Source: Flagellimonas onchidii (GTDB lineage: Bacteria > Bacteroidota > Bacteroidia > Flavobacteriales > Flavobacteriaceae). Taken from it: a stretch of 64,000 nucleotides of DNA. The stretch's first letter is position 1; each line of letters opens with the position of its first letter. Of this stretch, positions 1 to 9,036 are shown piece by piece. The stretch spans positions 1 through 64,000 of the forward strand of contig NZ_SRXX01000005.1 in NCBI RefSeq assembly GCF_004804315.1. The letters are read 5' to 3'. The notes beneath the pieces are model-generated. The model was not told the DNA's origin. It ran no database searches and was given only the letters and a program-made list of their open reading frames with translations. The position numbers and the translations under genes were made by a program.

Positions 1-1
1 A

Positions 2-1483
2 GATGTGGATGATACCATTGATGCCATGATCGGGGGCATCAAGAACCTGTTCAATGATCTTTTTTCCCAAAAGGAAGATTTGCTGGACCAACTTTCGGAA
101 ACCCAAAGTGTGGAAGAGCAACAGAATATCATCTCAAAGATCAATGATGTGGAGGTGACCATTGCCCAACAGATAGACAATATCCCCGGTAAGGAGCATC
201 TGCCCCAAGAATTGCAACAAGAGCTCCAAGACCTAAAACAAGAAGCAGGCATTGCAGGAACAGGGCAATTGTCGCCCCAAGAAATTGAGGATATCAAAAC
301 CGCCGATGCAGGGCGTAGGGAACGGATTAATGAAATCGCCACCGTTGCAGAGAATTATTCGCCCAGTAGTTCATTCGACTTTGAAATCGCACAATCTTTA
401 GTAGGAATTTATAAGGAGGGAAAGCTTTCTTCAAGTATGAGTCCAAATTCAGCGAAACAAAACGTATTTGACTATGAAGGCCTATTTAGTGCACGGTTTG
501 AAGAGTTTTTAACGAACCTTTTGATTGGTGGGGAATATAAAATCAAAATATATACCTACAACTCTCAATTAGAAATATTTGAAGCTATAGAATCTATTGT
601 GCCAAAAAGTGACGAAGTCATCATTTTGATGCAAAAGAACACTTCCAAGGTTCTGGTAAAGCTGATTTTGGGAGAGGGTGTCAGTCGCGATTTGTTGGAT
701 AGGAACATCACGAAGGAAGAGCTTGTAAAAACAATACAAGAATCCACACCCTCTTCATTGAAATCGTCCATTCTTTTTGATGAAATAAAGCGACATTTAG
801 CAGCGTATTCCCTAATTATAGAAGCTGAGGCTTATGACGGCAATGTGGTGGCGTTGATAGCCATAAAACTATTGGATTGGGGCATACAGGGTATAGAAAA
901 TTTTGAGTTACCGGGTAAATATTACAACCCGGCCGCAAACGATTATTCTCCGTTATTGGGTGGAGATGCAGTAAACAATGCTTTTGTATGCGGCATTTAC
1001 AATGGATTGATACGTGAAGCGAAGGCATTGCCCGAGCTGGTATCGCTACTAATAAAAATATCTGCGTCTAAAGAGAACCAAACCAAGTTGCAAGAAGAAA
1101 TTAATCGAATCTTGGAAACCGGCATTCTCCAAACCTTGATAGAGGAGTTGGTCGACAATTATGATTTAGATGCCAATGGTGTGGAAATGGTGGCCTACCA
1201 GTTTGGAATAGATATGGTGGCCCTGGCCACGATGTTTGTTTCTTTTGGAGAGCTTACTAAGGCAGGCAAAGTAACCAATATTACCAGATTGGCCGACCCA
1301 TTACGCGATTCCTTTGGTGTCTTTAGGCTTTCTGCCAAGGCGAGGGCAAAAGTCAAGAGATCAGGTGACGAAATTGTACTACATCGTGGTCATGATTTTG
1401 GAAACCTTTTGGCAAAGGTAGATGCCAACAACATATACAGAGAGATTCCCCCGCTCCCGCACGAATCCTTTCGTGTGGTTTAG
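2..1483 (+). CDS. Partial polymorphic-toxin-like protein, C-terminal part, tail encoded by a REP element
   Basis: The frame is open at the left edge, so the true start lies outside the window; the GTG at 5 is not a credible start. About 490 residues are visible. Residues 15-100 are charged and probably coiled coil (many Q, E, L). The middle is helical with no catalytic motif I recognise. Near residue 320 there is a segment NNAFVCGIYNGLI, of a kind that I associate with the pre-toxin part of large Bacteroidota RHS/polymorphic toxins; this is recall, not a search. The protein ends RGHDFGNLLAKVDANNIYREI and then PPLPHESFRVV. The last 11 codons and the stop (1448-1483) are the REP palindrome itself, so the native C-terminus, where a toxin domain would sit, is missing. 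It is followed directly by a RAYT gene. Function unproven. Confidence 0.55.
   Translation, partial: DVDDTIDAMIGGIKNLFNDLFSQKEDLLDQLSETQSVEEQQNIISKINDVEVTIAQQIDNIPGKEHLPQELQQELQDLKQEAGIAGTGQLSPQEIEDIKTADAGRRERINEIATVAENYSPSSSFDFEIAQSLVGIYKEGKLSSSMSPNSAKQNVFDYEGLFSARFEEFLTNLLIGGEYKIKIYTYNSQLEIFEAIESIVPKSDEVIILMQKNTSKVLVKLILGEGVSRDLLDRNITKEELVKTIQESTPSSLKSSILFDEIKRHLAAYSLIIEAEAYDGNVVALIAIKLLDWGIQGIENFELPGKYYNPAANDYSPLLGGDAVNNAFVCGIYNGLIREAKALPELVSLLIKISASKENQTKLQEEINRILETGILQTLIEELVDNYDLDANGVEMVAYQFGIDMVALATMFVSFGELTKAGKVTNITRLADPLRDSFGVFRLSAKARAKVKRSGDEIVLHRGHDFGNLLAKVDANNIYREIPPLPHESFRVV
1448..1482 (+). repeat. REP-like palindrome, left copy of an inverted pair
   Basis: The hairpin has stem CACGAA/TTCGTG (1460-1465 with 1470-1475) around loop TCCT, flanked by CCCCGCTCCCG on one side and TGGTTT on the other. 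The copy at 2106-2137, read on the minus strand, repeats the same layout: CCCCGCTACCG, hairpin, TGGTTT. Loop and inner stem bases differ between copies while the pairing is kept, which suggests selection for structure. The foot tetranucleotide is GGAG here and GTAG in the right copy. The element is read as the last codons and stop of the upstream gene. Confidence 0.7.
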
Positions 1484-1528
1484 GAAAGCAAAAAAAGAAA
1501 TAAAAAGAAATAAAAAGGAATAATATAA

Positions 1529-2092
1529 ATGAGCAGAAACTATAAATTTCATAATCCAGAAGGCTTGTATTTTGTAAGCTTTTCAGTAGTGGAATGGTTA
1601 GATGTGTTTACAAGAAATCAATACAAAGATATCTTGATAGAGAGTTTAACATTTTGCCAAACCAATAAAGGCATGGAAATTATGGCATGGTGTATCATGA
1701 CCAATCACGTGCATTTGATTTTTAGGAGTATAGCAGGAGAAAGGCCAGAACAATTGCTGGGAGATTTTAAACGATTTACAAGTAAAGAAATTGTTAAAGC
1801 TATTCAGGACAATCCGAAAGAGAGTAGAAAGGAATTTCTTCTAGAACAATTTAAGAAAGCAGCAGAGAAGTCATCTAATGTAAACCATTATCAATTTTGG
1901 AGACATGATAACAAACCTATAGAATTATGGAGTAATAAGGTCATTGAAGAGAAGATTATTTATATGCATAGCAATCCTGTAGAAGCAGGTCTGGTTTTCA
2001 AGCCAGAAGATTATGTGTATAGTAGTGCTTTGGACTATGCAGGAGAACAAGGTCTAATAGGGAATATATTGGTTTTCGAGTATTATGGCTAA
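1529..2092 (+). CDS. REP-associated tyrosine transposase (RAYT, Y1/HUH family)
   Basis: This 187-residue protein belongs to the IS200/IS605-related transposases that act on single-stranded REP hairpins. The metal-binding HUH motif is seen as NHVHLI (H60 and H62), and the family C-terminal signature as YMHSNPVEAGLV near residues 150-161, followed by DYVYSSA. The length matches family members. The catalytic tyrosine is hard to place: after the FW of FWRHDNKPIELW, where related proteins often carry GYYDH, there is no tyrosine, and the segment DFKRFTSK has phenylalanine. Other Bacteroidota relatives may share this layout, so I do not call it dead. It starts 45 nt after the upstream stop, in a purine-rich stretch with repeated AAAAAGAAAT-like units. 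Inverted REP copies flank it on both sides. Confidence 0.85.
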   Translation: MSRNYKFHNPEGLYFVSFSVVEWLDVFTRNQYKDILIESLTFCQTNKGMEIMAWCIMTNHVHLIFRSIAGERPEQLLGDFKRFTSKEIVKAIQDNPKESRKEFLLEQFKKAAEKSSNVNHYQFWRHDNKPIELWSNKVIEEKIIYMHSNPVEAGLVFKPEDYVYSSALDYAGEQGLIGNILVFEYYG

Positions 2093-2105
2093 TCGTTGGA
2101 AAACA

Positions 2106-2137
2106 AAACCACACGATACAATCGTGCGGTAGCGGGG
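2106..2137 (-). repeat. REP-like palindrome, right copy of the inverted pair
   Basis: The hairpin pairs CACGAT (2111-2116 region) with ATCGTG, followed by CGGTAGCGGGG. GTAG at 2129-2132 sits at the foot of the hairpin, as in enterobacterial REPs recognised by their RAYTs. It is in opposite orientation to the copy at 1448-1482, so the pair brackets the transposase like a BIME. Confidence 0.7.
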
Positions 2138-2330
2138 TAAGCGTACCGCTCAACAATAAGAAAAGAAAAAATAAACAACAATAAAACCTTTACCATGAAA
2201 TAGACTAACAATAATTGACGCAGCATAACCCCAGATCAAACTTTCGTTTAACCTGGCCGGAGAATCATTTCTTAAAAAGGTTGTCTGGTCAAACCTAGGG
2301 AAGCAAACTATAACCATTTAAAATTTACTT

Positions 2331-2484
2331 ATGCTACGCAACAATTATATAATGCTTTTTTTGCATTGTGCATGTCCACAATGCAGGCCCAAGAAAAACT
2401 ATGGGAGGTCAACCTACAGAACAACCCATTCAACCACAGTTTAGCCCTAATGGTGAAGTAAAACCTTGGGCGTCAAACATATGA
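2331..2484 (+). pseudogene. Decayed 5' end of a secreted protein gene
   Basis: From the ATG at 2331 a short hydrophobic start can be read only by changing frame twice: MLRNNYIMLF, then FALCMSTMQAQEK (a signal-peptide-like end in AQ), then GGQPTEQPIQP followed by QFSPNGEVKPWASNI and a stop at about 2482. No single frame carries all three. The last segment resembles the mature start of large Bacteroidota RHS-type proteins, though this comes from memory. The rest of the region 2093-2552 holds the right REP copy, AT-rich non-coding sequence with many stops, and a hairpin at 2503-2531; no intact gene is seen. Confidence 0.4.
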
Positions 2485-2502
2485 TTTATGATTCATTGTA
2501 AT

Positions 2503-2531
2503 TGCCCAGTAGTGTGCAGTGCTGCTGGGCA
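2503..2531. other. Stem-loop before the outer-membrane protein gene
   Basis: TGCCCAGTAG (2503-2512) pairs with CTGCTGGGCA (2522-2531) with one G-T pair. No T-run follows, so a simple terminator is unlikely. It lies between the decayed gene and the start of the beta-barrel gene. Confidence 0.5.
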
Positions 2532-2552
2532 ATCCAAACTTTACACTCTAAA

Positions 2553-4265
2553 ATGGTGCTTTCCAAATTAAAAACACCTTGGCTTATTTGTTATTTTCTT
2601 TTTGTAACAGCTCCTTTGTCGGCCCAACATATAGATTTGGAGGCTTTTGGGCAAGGAAAGGCATTTAAATTAAGAGGAGGGATTTCGGCAAATGGTATTT
2701 TTTTTGATTCGGACCAAAACATTGGCAGAGAACCGTTCACTTATTTTTTACAGGGCAACCTCAATGTTACATTTTATCAATTTAGTATGCCCATAGGGTA
2801 TAGTTATTCCAATCAAGGGAATCAGTTAAACTATAACCTACCCTTTGACCTTAACCGATTGAGTTTGCATCCAAAATACAAATGGATCCAAGCCCATATT
2901 GGTGACGTGGCCATAACATTTTCTCCTTATACCTTAAACGGACACCAATTTACGGGCGGTGGTTTGGAGCTTACACCAAAAGGTCCATTTAAGATAAGTG
3001 TTATGTCAGGCCGACTTTTGAAAGCAACCGAGGATGATGGAAAAGAACAAACCATTCCCGCATTTCTGCGAATGGGATATGGGATAAAAATGAAGTATGA
3101 AAAAGAACGCTATAGCCTTGGAATTATAGGGTTTTATGCAAAAGATAGGATAAATTCAATAACCAACATACCAGATGATAAAGGAGTGGCCCCTAAAGAA
3201 AACATGGTATTGGGGTTTGAGGGGTCTTACAAAGTGCAGGAAAACCTAAAGATAAATGCAGTATATGCCTTATCAGGCGTCACACAAGACTCAAGAGCAG
3301 ACCCATTGGATGCAAACAATGGTAAGCCCGTTGGTTTGTTCCTTAAAAATAGGGCTTCAACCGAATATTATGAAGCAGGCAAATTGGGAATTGATTATAG
3401 TTTTGGTAAATCGACCTTGGGAGTTGCTTATGAGCGGATAGACCCCGGTTATGAGACCTTGGGAGCTTATTTTTTTAATAATGATTTTGAGAACATTACC
3501 CTCAACTGTAATACTATATTGCTTAATAACAAGTTGAGCTTGGCACTTAATGTGGGATATCAACAAGACGATTTGAAAAACCAAAAACAACAAGCAACCA
3601 ATAGAACGGTTGGGGCCATAAATGCTACATATTCTGCTTCTGAGGTACTGACCATAACGACTTCCTATTCAAACTTCAGCACCTATACCAATAGTAAAGT
3701 AAATCAGTTTGAAGTTATAAATGACGATAATCTGTTAGATGATAATAATTTTGATTACAGGCAATTATCACAGAATGCCAATGTAAATATCAATTATGTG
3801 TTTTCAAAAGGGGAGAACCTGCATCAAAACATTAATATCAATTATGCTTTGGCCGATGTGTCCAATGCAGAAGATGGGATAGTGCGCATTGGCAATGCAT
3901 CAACCTTTCACAATGGCAATGCTTCTTATACAATTGGGTTGCCCCAAAATGGGATGCGTGTTACCACTGCTTTGAACGGCACTCTAAATATTATTGGCGC
4001 GGAAGATTCCACTACATGGGGTCCTACTGTGGGGGTGGGGAATAAATTCCTTGACAATAATTTATCCACCAATTTGGGAGTTTCGTACAACACCAGTAAC
4101 TCAAATACAGTTCGAACCAATGTCGCCAATCTAAGGGCCAAGATATCCTATCTGTACAAGAAAAAACATAACTTCAACCTTAGTGCGATTCAGCAGTTTA
4201 AAAACCTTCCATTGGAAAATTCTCGTGAGTTGACCATAACATTTGGGCACAGCTACAGTTTTTGA
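2553..4265 (+). CDS. Outer-membrane beta-barrel protein of unknown function
   Basis: I choose the ATG at 2553 (570 residues) over an in-frame TTG at 2502, because the 2553 start gives a clean signal peptide (MVLSKLKTPWLICYFLFVTA, cleavage after SAQ), whereas the longer form puts 17 unlikely residues and a hairpin in front. The mature protein is rich in alternating strands with aromatic and polar residues throughout and ends in HSYSF, the terminal phenylalanine typical of BAM-inserted barrels. No TonB box, plug or carboxypeptidase-like domain is seen. Its position beside the toxin-like gene and RAYT suggests it belongs to the accessory locus, perhaps as a surface partner, but that is inference. 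A hairpin with T-run follows 150 nt downstream. Confidence 0.75.
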   Translation: MVLSKLKTPWLICYFLFVTAPLSAQHIDLEAFGQGKAFKLRGGISANGIFFDSDQNIGREPFTYFLQGNLNVTFYQFSMPIGYSYSNQGNQLNYNLPFDLNRLSLHPKYKWIQAHIGDVAITFSPYTLNGHQFTGGGLELTPKGPFKISVMSGRLLKATEDDGKEQTIPAFLRMGYGIKMKYEKERYSLGIIGFYAKDRINSITNIPDDKGVAPKENMVLGFEGSYKVQENLKINAVYALSGVTQDSRADPLDANNGKPVGLFLKNRASTEYYEAGKLGIDYSFGKSTLGVAYERIDPGYETLGAYFFNNDFENITLNCNTILLNNKLSLALNVGYQQDDLKNQKQQATNRTVGAINATYSASEVLTITTSYSNFSTYTNSKVNQFEVINDDNLLDDNNFDYRQLSQNANVNINYVFSKGENLHQNININYALADVSNAEDGIVRIGNASTFHNGNASYTIGLPQNGMRVTTALNGTLNIIGAEDSTTWGPTVGVGNKFLDNNLSTNLGVSYNTSNSNTVRTNVANLRAKISYLYKKKHNFNLSAIQQFKNLPLENSRELTITFGHSYSF

Positions 4266-4414
4266 ACACTACTTTAAAGTCATTATATGTTAAAATTGTT
4301 GTCACCTAAAAGGTTTATTGAAAATCTGATTCATTCGAGTCGATTAAAAAACCTTTGGGATAAAACATTAAATATCCTATATTTGCCCCACTGAACGGAT
4401 ATAAAAGTATTCAT

Positions 4415-4440
4415 GAGGGGACTTCGAGTCCCCTCTTTTA
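4415..4440 (+). terminator. Rho-independent terminator-like hairpin
   Basis: GAGGGGACT (4415-4423) pairs perfectly with AGTCCCCTC (4427-4435) around loop TCG, and TTTTATTA follows. It probably ends the beta-barrel gene transcript. It could also act in the leader of rimP, because no clear promoter was found between it and 4552. Confidence 0.75.
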
Positions 4441-4500
4441 TTAGTGAAACTTAAATTTTTGGAGCCTTTCTAGGCGAACAAAACTTTATAAGCTGAATTA

Positions 4501-4548
4501 ATTCCGTCTTTCGACGGAATCTTTTAAATAGTATTTTGAAGACTATTT
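4501..4548 (+). promoter_or_regulatory. Two tandem leader hairpins in front of rimP-nusA-infB
   Basis: The first hairpin pairs ATTCCGTC (4501-4508) with GACGGAAT (4513-4520) and is followed by CTTTTAA. The second pairs AAATAGT (4526-4532) with ACTATTT (4542-4548) and runs into TTTATG of rimP. Both look like weak intrinsic terminators placed just before a gene. In E. coli the equivalent nusA operon is under transcript-level feedback control by NusA; a similar role here is inference. Confidence 0.45.
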
Positions 4549-4551
4549 TTT

Positions 4552-5013
4552 ATGTTGAAGGAAAAAGTGGAATCGCTGTTGAACAAGGCATTGGAAGAGC
4601 ATCCATCCTTGTTTTTGATTGATTTTACTGTTGGAGGCGATAATACTATCCGTGTGGTTTTAGATGGTGATGATGGGGTCAACCTTCAAGATTGTATGGA
4701 TGTAAGCAGGGCCATTGAGCATAATCTGGACCGGGAAGAGGAAGATTTTTCGTTGGAGGTTACTTCAGCGGGAGCAACATCGTCTCTACAATTGCCACGT
4801 CAGTACAAAAAAAATATAGGAAGAAAATTACTGGTTAGGATAGAGGAAGGAGAATTGGAGGGGAATCTGACCCAGGCCACTGAAGAAAGTATTACCTTGG
4901 AATGGAAGGCTCGTGAGCCGAAACCTGTAGGTAAAGGAAAAGTTACAGTTCAGAAAAAAAGGGAAATACCTTTTTCTGAAATCCATGAAGCAAAAGTTAT
5001 ATTAAAATTTTAA
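4552..5013 (+). CDS. rimP: Ribosome maturation factor RimP
   Basis: This cytoplasmic protein is needed for late maturation of the 30S ribosomal subunit. It has 153 residues, the usual length. The N-terminal alpha/beta domain contains VSRAIEHNLD near residues 53-62 and LEVTSAG near 69-75 (EVSSPG in many homologues), followed by a C-terminal SH3-like domain with KNIGRKLLVRI and a basic KGKVTVQKKRE stretch. It is first in the rimP-nusA-infB operon, an order shared by most bacteria, with 13 nt to nusA. The start is the ATG directly after the leader hairpins; no ribosome-binding sequence is visible, which is normal for this phylum. Confidence 0.95.
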   Translation: MLKEKVESLLNKALEEHPSLFLIDFTVGGDNTIRVVLDGDDGVNLQDCMDVSRAIEHNLDREEEDFSLEVTSAGATSSLQLPRQYKKNIGRKLLVRIEEGELEGNLTQATEESITLEWKAREPKPVGKGKVTVQKKREIPFSEIHEAKVILKF

Positions 5014-5026
5014 TTGTAGTTCAAAA

Positions 5027-6259
5027 ATGGAAAACCTAGCGCTCATCGAATCCTTTTCGGAGTTTAAGGACGATAAGTTTATAGACAGGGTTACCCTTAT
5101 GGCGATTTTGGAAGATGTGTTCCGAAATGCGCTAAAAAAGAAGTTTGGTTCAGATGAGAACTTCGATATCATTATCAACCCAGATAAAGGGGATTTGGAG
5201 ATTTGGAGAAATAGAATTGTGGTTGAAGATGGAGCAGTGGAGGAACCAAATGAAGAAATTTCTTTATCAGAGGCTAGAAAAATTGAGCCTGATTTTGAGG
5301 TTGGGGAAGACGTGTCGGAAGAAGTAAAATTGATGGACTTGGGTAGACGGGCTATTTTGGCACTGCGTCAAAACCTGATTTCCAAGATTCATGAGCATGA
5401 CAATACCACCATCTATAAGCAATTTAAGGATTTAGAAGGAGAAATATATACTGCTGAGGTTCATCATATCCGCCATAAAGCTATTATTTTATTGGACGAT
5501 GAAGGCAATGAAATTATCCTTCCAAAGGAAAAGCAGATCCCATCGGATTTTTTCCGTAAGGGTGATAATGTTCGTGGAGTTATTGAAAGCGTTGAATTAA
5601 AGGGTAATAAGCCAGCGATTATTATGTCTAGGACATCTCCGGTTTTCTTGGAGCAGTTGTTCTTCCAAGAAATCCCTGAGGTTTTTGATGGATTGATAAC
5701 AATCAAAAAGGCAGTTAGAATTCCCGGGGAGAAAGCAAAAGTGGCGGTAGATTCCTATGATGATAGAATTGATCCTGTTGGGGCTTGTGTAGGTATGAAA
5801 GGATCCAGGATTCACGGAATTGTTAGAGAACTGGGCAATGAAAATATTGACGTTATTAACTGGACAAATAACTCACAGCTTATGGTGACAAGAGCATTGA
5901 GTCCGGCAAGAGTTTCGTCTGTTAAGTTGAACGATGAGAAAAAAACTGCTCAAGTATATCTGAAACCTGAAGAGGTTTCTAAAGCAATAGGTAGAGGAGG
6001 ACACAATATTCGTTTGGCGGGTCAATTGACTGGTTATGAGATTGATGTGTTTAGAGAAGGAGTAGAAGAAGATGTGGAATTGACAGAGTTCTCAGACGAA
6101 ATCGAGGCATGGGTTATCGAAGAGTTTAAGAAAATCGGCTTGGATACAGCAAGAAGTGTTCTTGAGCAAGACGTCAACGATTTAATGAAAAGAACTGATT
6201 TGGAAGAAGAAACAGTTCTTGAAGTAGTGCGCATACTCAAAGAAGAGTTTGAAGATTAA
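5027..6259 (+). CDS. nusA: Transcription termination/antitermination factor NusA
   Basis: NusA binds RNA polymerase and nascent RNA and controls pausing, termination and antitermination. The 410 residues contain an N-terminal polymerase-binding domain (1-125), an S1 domain from about 135 to 205 (starting LEGEIYTAEV), a first KH domain with DPVGACVGMKGSRI near 250, and a second KH domain with AIGRGGHNIRLAG near 320. After residue 345 there is one short acidic helical region. The two long C-terminal acidic repeats of the E. coli protein are absent, as is common outside Proteobacteria. It sits between rimP and infB with a 42-nt gap before infB. Confidence 0.96.
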   Translation: MENLALIESFSEFKDDKFIDRVTLMAILEDVFRNALKKKFGSDENFDIIINPDKGDLEIWRNRIVVEDGAVEEPNEEISLSEARKIEPDFEVGEDVSEEVKLMDLGRRAILALRQNLISKIHEHDNTTIYKQFKDLEGEIYTAEVHHIRHKAIILLDDEGNEIILPKEKQIPSDFFRKGDNVRGVIESVELKGNKPAIIMSRTSPVFLEQLFFQEIPEVFDGLITIKKAVRIPGEKAKVAVDSYDDRIDPVGACVGMKGSRIHGIVRELGNENIDVINWTNNSQLMVTRALSPARVSSVKLNDEKKTAQVYLKPEEVSKAIGRGGHNIRLAGQLTGYEIDVFREGVEEDVELTEFSDEIEAWVIEEFKKIGLDTARSVLEQDVNDLMKRTDLEEETVLEVVRILKEEFED

Positions 6260-6301
6260 GCTATATATTAGCAGCGAATTTAGGGCAAGGAAATACAATT
6301 T

Positions 6302-8974
6302 ATGGCAGGAAACCCAACAATACGACTCAATAAAGTTCTAAGGGAATTGAACATTTCATTGGATAGGGCAGTTGACCACCTAGCGTCTATGGGGCACGAG
6401 GTGGAAGCACGTCCTACAACAAAGATTACCAATGAGGTGTATCAAGTACTGTTGGATGAATTTCAAACGGATAAGAGTAAAAAAGTAGCTTCCAAAGAGG
6501 TTGGGGAAGAAAAGCGGAAAGAAAAAGAAGCACTCCGTATCCAAATAGAACAGGAACAGGAAGAGCGTCGATTGGCTAGAGAGCGTAGAAATGCCGAACA
6601 GGTTATAAAGGCCAAAGCTGAGATTTCTGGGCCCAAGACTGTGGGTAAGATAGATTTGGACAAAAAGCCGGAGGTCCCAGTTGAGGAAGAAACCAAAACT
6701 GTGGAGCAGCCCAAGGTTGAAGAAGCGCCTAAGGCCAAGGAGGAAAAACCTGTGGCTGAAAAGGTTGAGGCTAAAAAAGAAGAGGTTGTTCAGTCGAAGG
6801 AGCCCGAAACAATCCAAACAAAGTATCAAAAACTTAGTGGCCCAAAAATAACTGGCGATAAAATTGACCTTTCCCAGTTTAATAAGCCAAAGAAAAAGAA
6901 AGAAGAGCCCAAGAAATCTACTGATGCGGCTTCCGATAATTCAGATAGGAAAAAACGCAGAAAGCGTATTGTAAGTAAGAATGCTCCTCATCAAGGTGGA
7001 AATCGACAACGCGGGGGTAATAACGGTCAAGGTAGAAAAGGGAACCAACGTTCTGTTCCAAAGGTTGAGCCTACCGAGGAAGAAGTACAAAAGCAAGTAA
7101 GGGAAACCCTTGAAAAGCTTCAAGGGAAATCCAATAAAGGAAAAGGAGCCAAATACCGTAGGGAGAAAAGAGATCAGCACCGTCAACAGACCGAAAAAGA
7201 TCTTCAGCTTCAAGAATTAGAAAGCAAGATTCTTAAGGTTACGGAATTCGTTACGGTTAATGAGGTGGCCACAATGATGGATGTTACCACCACACAGATT
7301 ATTTCTGCTTGTATGTCTTTGGGTATTATGGTGACCATGAACCAAAGATTGGATGCCGAAACTCTTTCGATTGTTACAGAGGAATTTGGTTATGAAGTAG
7401 AGTTTGTTACTGCTGAAATCGAGGAATCCATTGAAGAAGAAGTGGATGCCCCTGAAGATTTAAAAGCTAGAGCGCCTATTGTTACTGTAATGGGTCATGT
7501 TGACCACGGTAAAACATCATTGCTGGATTATATCCGCGAAGAAAATGTAATTGCCGGGGAGAGCGGTGGAATTACCCAGCACATTGGAGCCTACGGGGTT
7601 ACTTTGGAAGATGGGCAAAAAATAACATTCTTGGATACACCGGGCCACGAAGCGTTTACCGCAATGCGTGCCAGGGGTGCCCAAGTAACGGATATCGCTA
7701 TTATTGTTGTTGCGGCTGATGACGACATCATGCCACAGACTAAAGAAGCAATAAGTCACGCTCAAGCGGCCAATGTGCCAATTGTATTTGCAATAAATAA
7801 GATTGATAAACCCACGGCAAATCCAGACAAAATCAAAGAAGGTCTTGCTGCCATGAATTTGTTGGTCGAAGATTGGGGTGGTAAAATTCAATCTCACGAT
7901 ATTTCAGCTAAAACGGGGCAAGGTGTCAATGAACTACTTGAAAAAGTATTGTTGGAAGCTGAGCTGCTAGAGCTGAAGGCGAATCCTGATAGATTGGCAA
8001 CTGGAACTGTTGTTGAGGCGTTCTTGGACAAGGGTAGAGGATATGTTTCTACGATTTTGGTGCAATCCGGTACTTTAGAGATTGGTGATTATGTCTTGGC
8101 TGGTACCTGCAGTGGTAAAGTGAAGGCTATGCACGATGAGCGTGGAAAGAACATCAAAAAGGCTGGGCCGGCAACACCAATTTCAATTTTGGGATTGGAT
8201 GGAGCACCACAGGCGGGCGATCGATTCAATGTGTTGGACGACGAACGCGAAGCCAAGCAAATCGCTGCTAAACGTTCTCAATTACAACGTGAGCAATCGG
8301 TTAGAACTCAAAGACATATCACTCTGGATGAGATAGGGAGGAGAATTGCTCTTGGTGACTTCCAGGAGTTGAACATTATTCTTAAAGGTGATGTTGATGG
8401 GTCTGTTGAAGCATTGACGGATTCGTTCCAGAAACTATCTACGGATGAGATTCAGGTAAATATTATTCATAAAGGCGTTGGTGCCATCACGGAATCTGAT
8501 GTGTTGTTGGCGAGTGCGTCCGATGCAATCATTATCGGATTTAATGTTAGACCGATGGGTAATGCCAGGTCAGTGGCGGATAAAGAGGAAATCGATATCA
8601 GAATGTACTCGATTATCTATGACGCCATTAACGACTTGAAAGATGCTATGGAAGGTATGCTTTCACCTGAGATGAAGGAGGAGATCACTGGTAATGCTGA
8701 AATCCGGGAGACATTCAAAATTTCTAAGATTGGAACCATTGCTGGGTGTATGGTCACAAGTGGTAAAGTCTTTAGAAATTCGCAAATCCGCTTGATTAGG
8801 GATGGAGTGGTCATCTTTACAGGTGAGCTGACTTCCTTGAAACGATTCAAGGATGATGTCAAGGAAGTTTCCAAAGGATATGATTGTGGATTGCAAATCA
8901 AGAATTATAATGATATCAAGGAAGGTGATATTGTAGAAGCCTTCCAAGAAGTTGCAGTGAAGAAAAAACTGTAA
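6302..8974 (+). CDS. infB: Translation initiation factor IF-2
   Basis: IF-2 is the GTPase that brings initiator tRNA to the 30S subunit and helps subunit joining. Of its 890 residues, the first 300 form a low-complexity region rich in K, E, P and Q, including [20 protein letters not shown] and a glycine/arginine patch near 230. The GTPase domain carries G1 GHVDHGKTS near residue 398, G3 DTPGHEAF near 444 and G4 NKID near 499. Domains II, III and IV follow and the protein ends in EVAVKKKL. The start [18 protein letters not shown] is the usual IF-2 N-terminal fold. It is last in the operon; a bidirectional terminator begins 18 nt after the stop. Confidence 0.97.
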   Translation: MAGNPTIRLNKVLRELNISLDRAVDHLASMGHEVEARPTTKITNEVYQVLLDEFQTDKSKKVASKEVGEEKRKEKEALRIQIEQEQEERRLARERRNAEQVIKAKAEISGPKTVGKIDLDKKPEVPVEEETKTVEQPKVEEAPKAKEEKPVAEKVEAKKEEVVQSKEPETIQTKYQKLSGPKITGDKIDLSQFNKPKKKKEEPKKSTDAASDNSDRKKRRKRIVSKNAPHQGGNRQRGGNNGQGRKGNQRSVPKVEPTEEEVQKQVRETLEKLQGKSNKGKGAKYRREKRDQHRQQTEKDLQLQELESKILKVTEFVTVNEVATMMDVTTTQIISACMSLGIMVTMNQRLDAETLSIVTEEFGYEVEFVTAEIEESIEEEVDAPEDLKARAPIVTVMGHVDHGKTSLLDYIREENVIAGESGGITQHIGAYGVTLEDGQKITFLDTPGHEAFTAMRARGAQVTDIAIIVVAADDDIMPQTKEAISHAQAANVPIVFAINKIDKPTANPDKIKEGLAAMNLLVEDWGGKIQSHDISAKTGQGVNELLEKVLLEAELLELKANPDRLATGTVVEAFLDKGRGYVSTILVQSGTLEIGDYVLAGTCSGKVKAMHDERGKNIKKAGPATPISILGLDGAPQAGDRFNVLDDEREAKQIAAKRSQLQREQSVRTQRHITLDEIGRRIALGDFQELNIILKGDVDGSVEALTDSFQKLSTDEIQVNIIHKGVGAITESDVLLASASDAIIIGFNVRPMGNARSVADKEEIDIRMYSIIYDAINDLKDAMEGMLSPEMKEEITGNAEIRETFKISKIGTIAGCMVTSGKVFRNSQIRLIRDGVVIFTGELTSLKRFKDDVKEVSKGYDCGLQIKNYNDIKEGDIVEAFQEVAVKKKL

Positions 8975-8991
8975 GCTTGATCATAGAAAAT

Positions 8992-9022
8992 AAAAAATGC
9001 CGCTTAAAGCGGCATTTTTTTT
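8992..9022. terminator. Bidirectional intrinsic terminator between infB and the SPOR gene
   Basis: TGCCGCT (8998-9004) pairs with AGCGGCA (9008-9014), with a run of A on the left and eight T on the right (9015-9022), so it can end transcripts from both strands. Confidence 0.9.
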
Positions 9023-9036
9023 GGTTTAAGGTTTCC

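Noticed and set aside
1484..1528. CRISPR-like or microsatellite repeat (AAAAAGAAAT units)
   Set aside because: Only three degenerate purine-rich units without spacers; a simple A-rich leader before the RAYT.
6380..6829. 149-codon minus-strand frame inside infB
   Set aside because: Leucine and phenylalanine run is the complement of the Lys/Glu-rich IF-2 N-terminal region.
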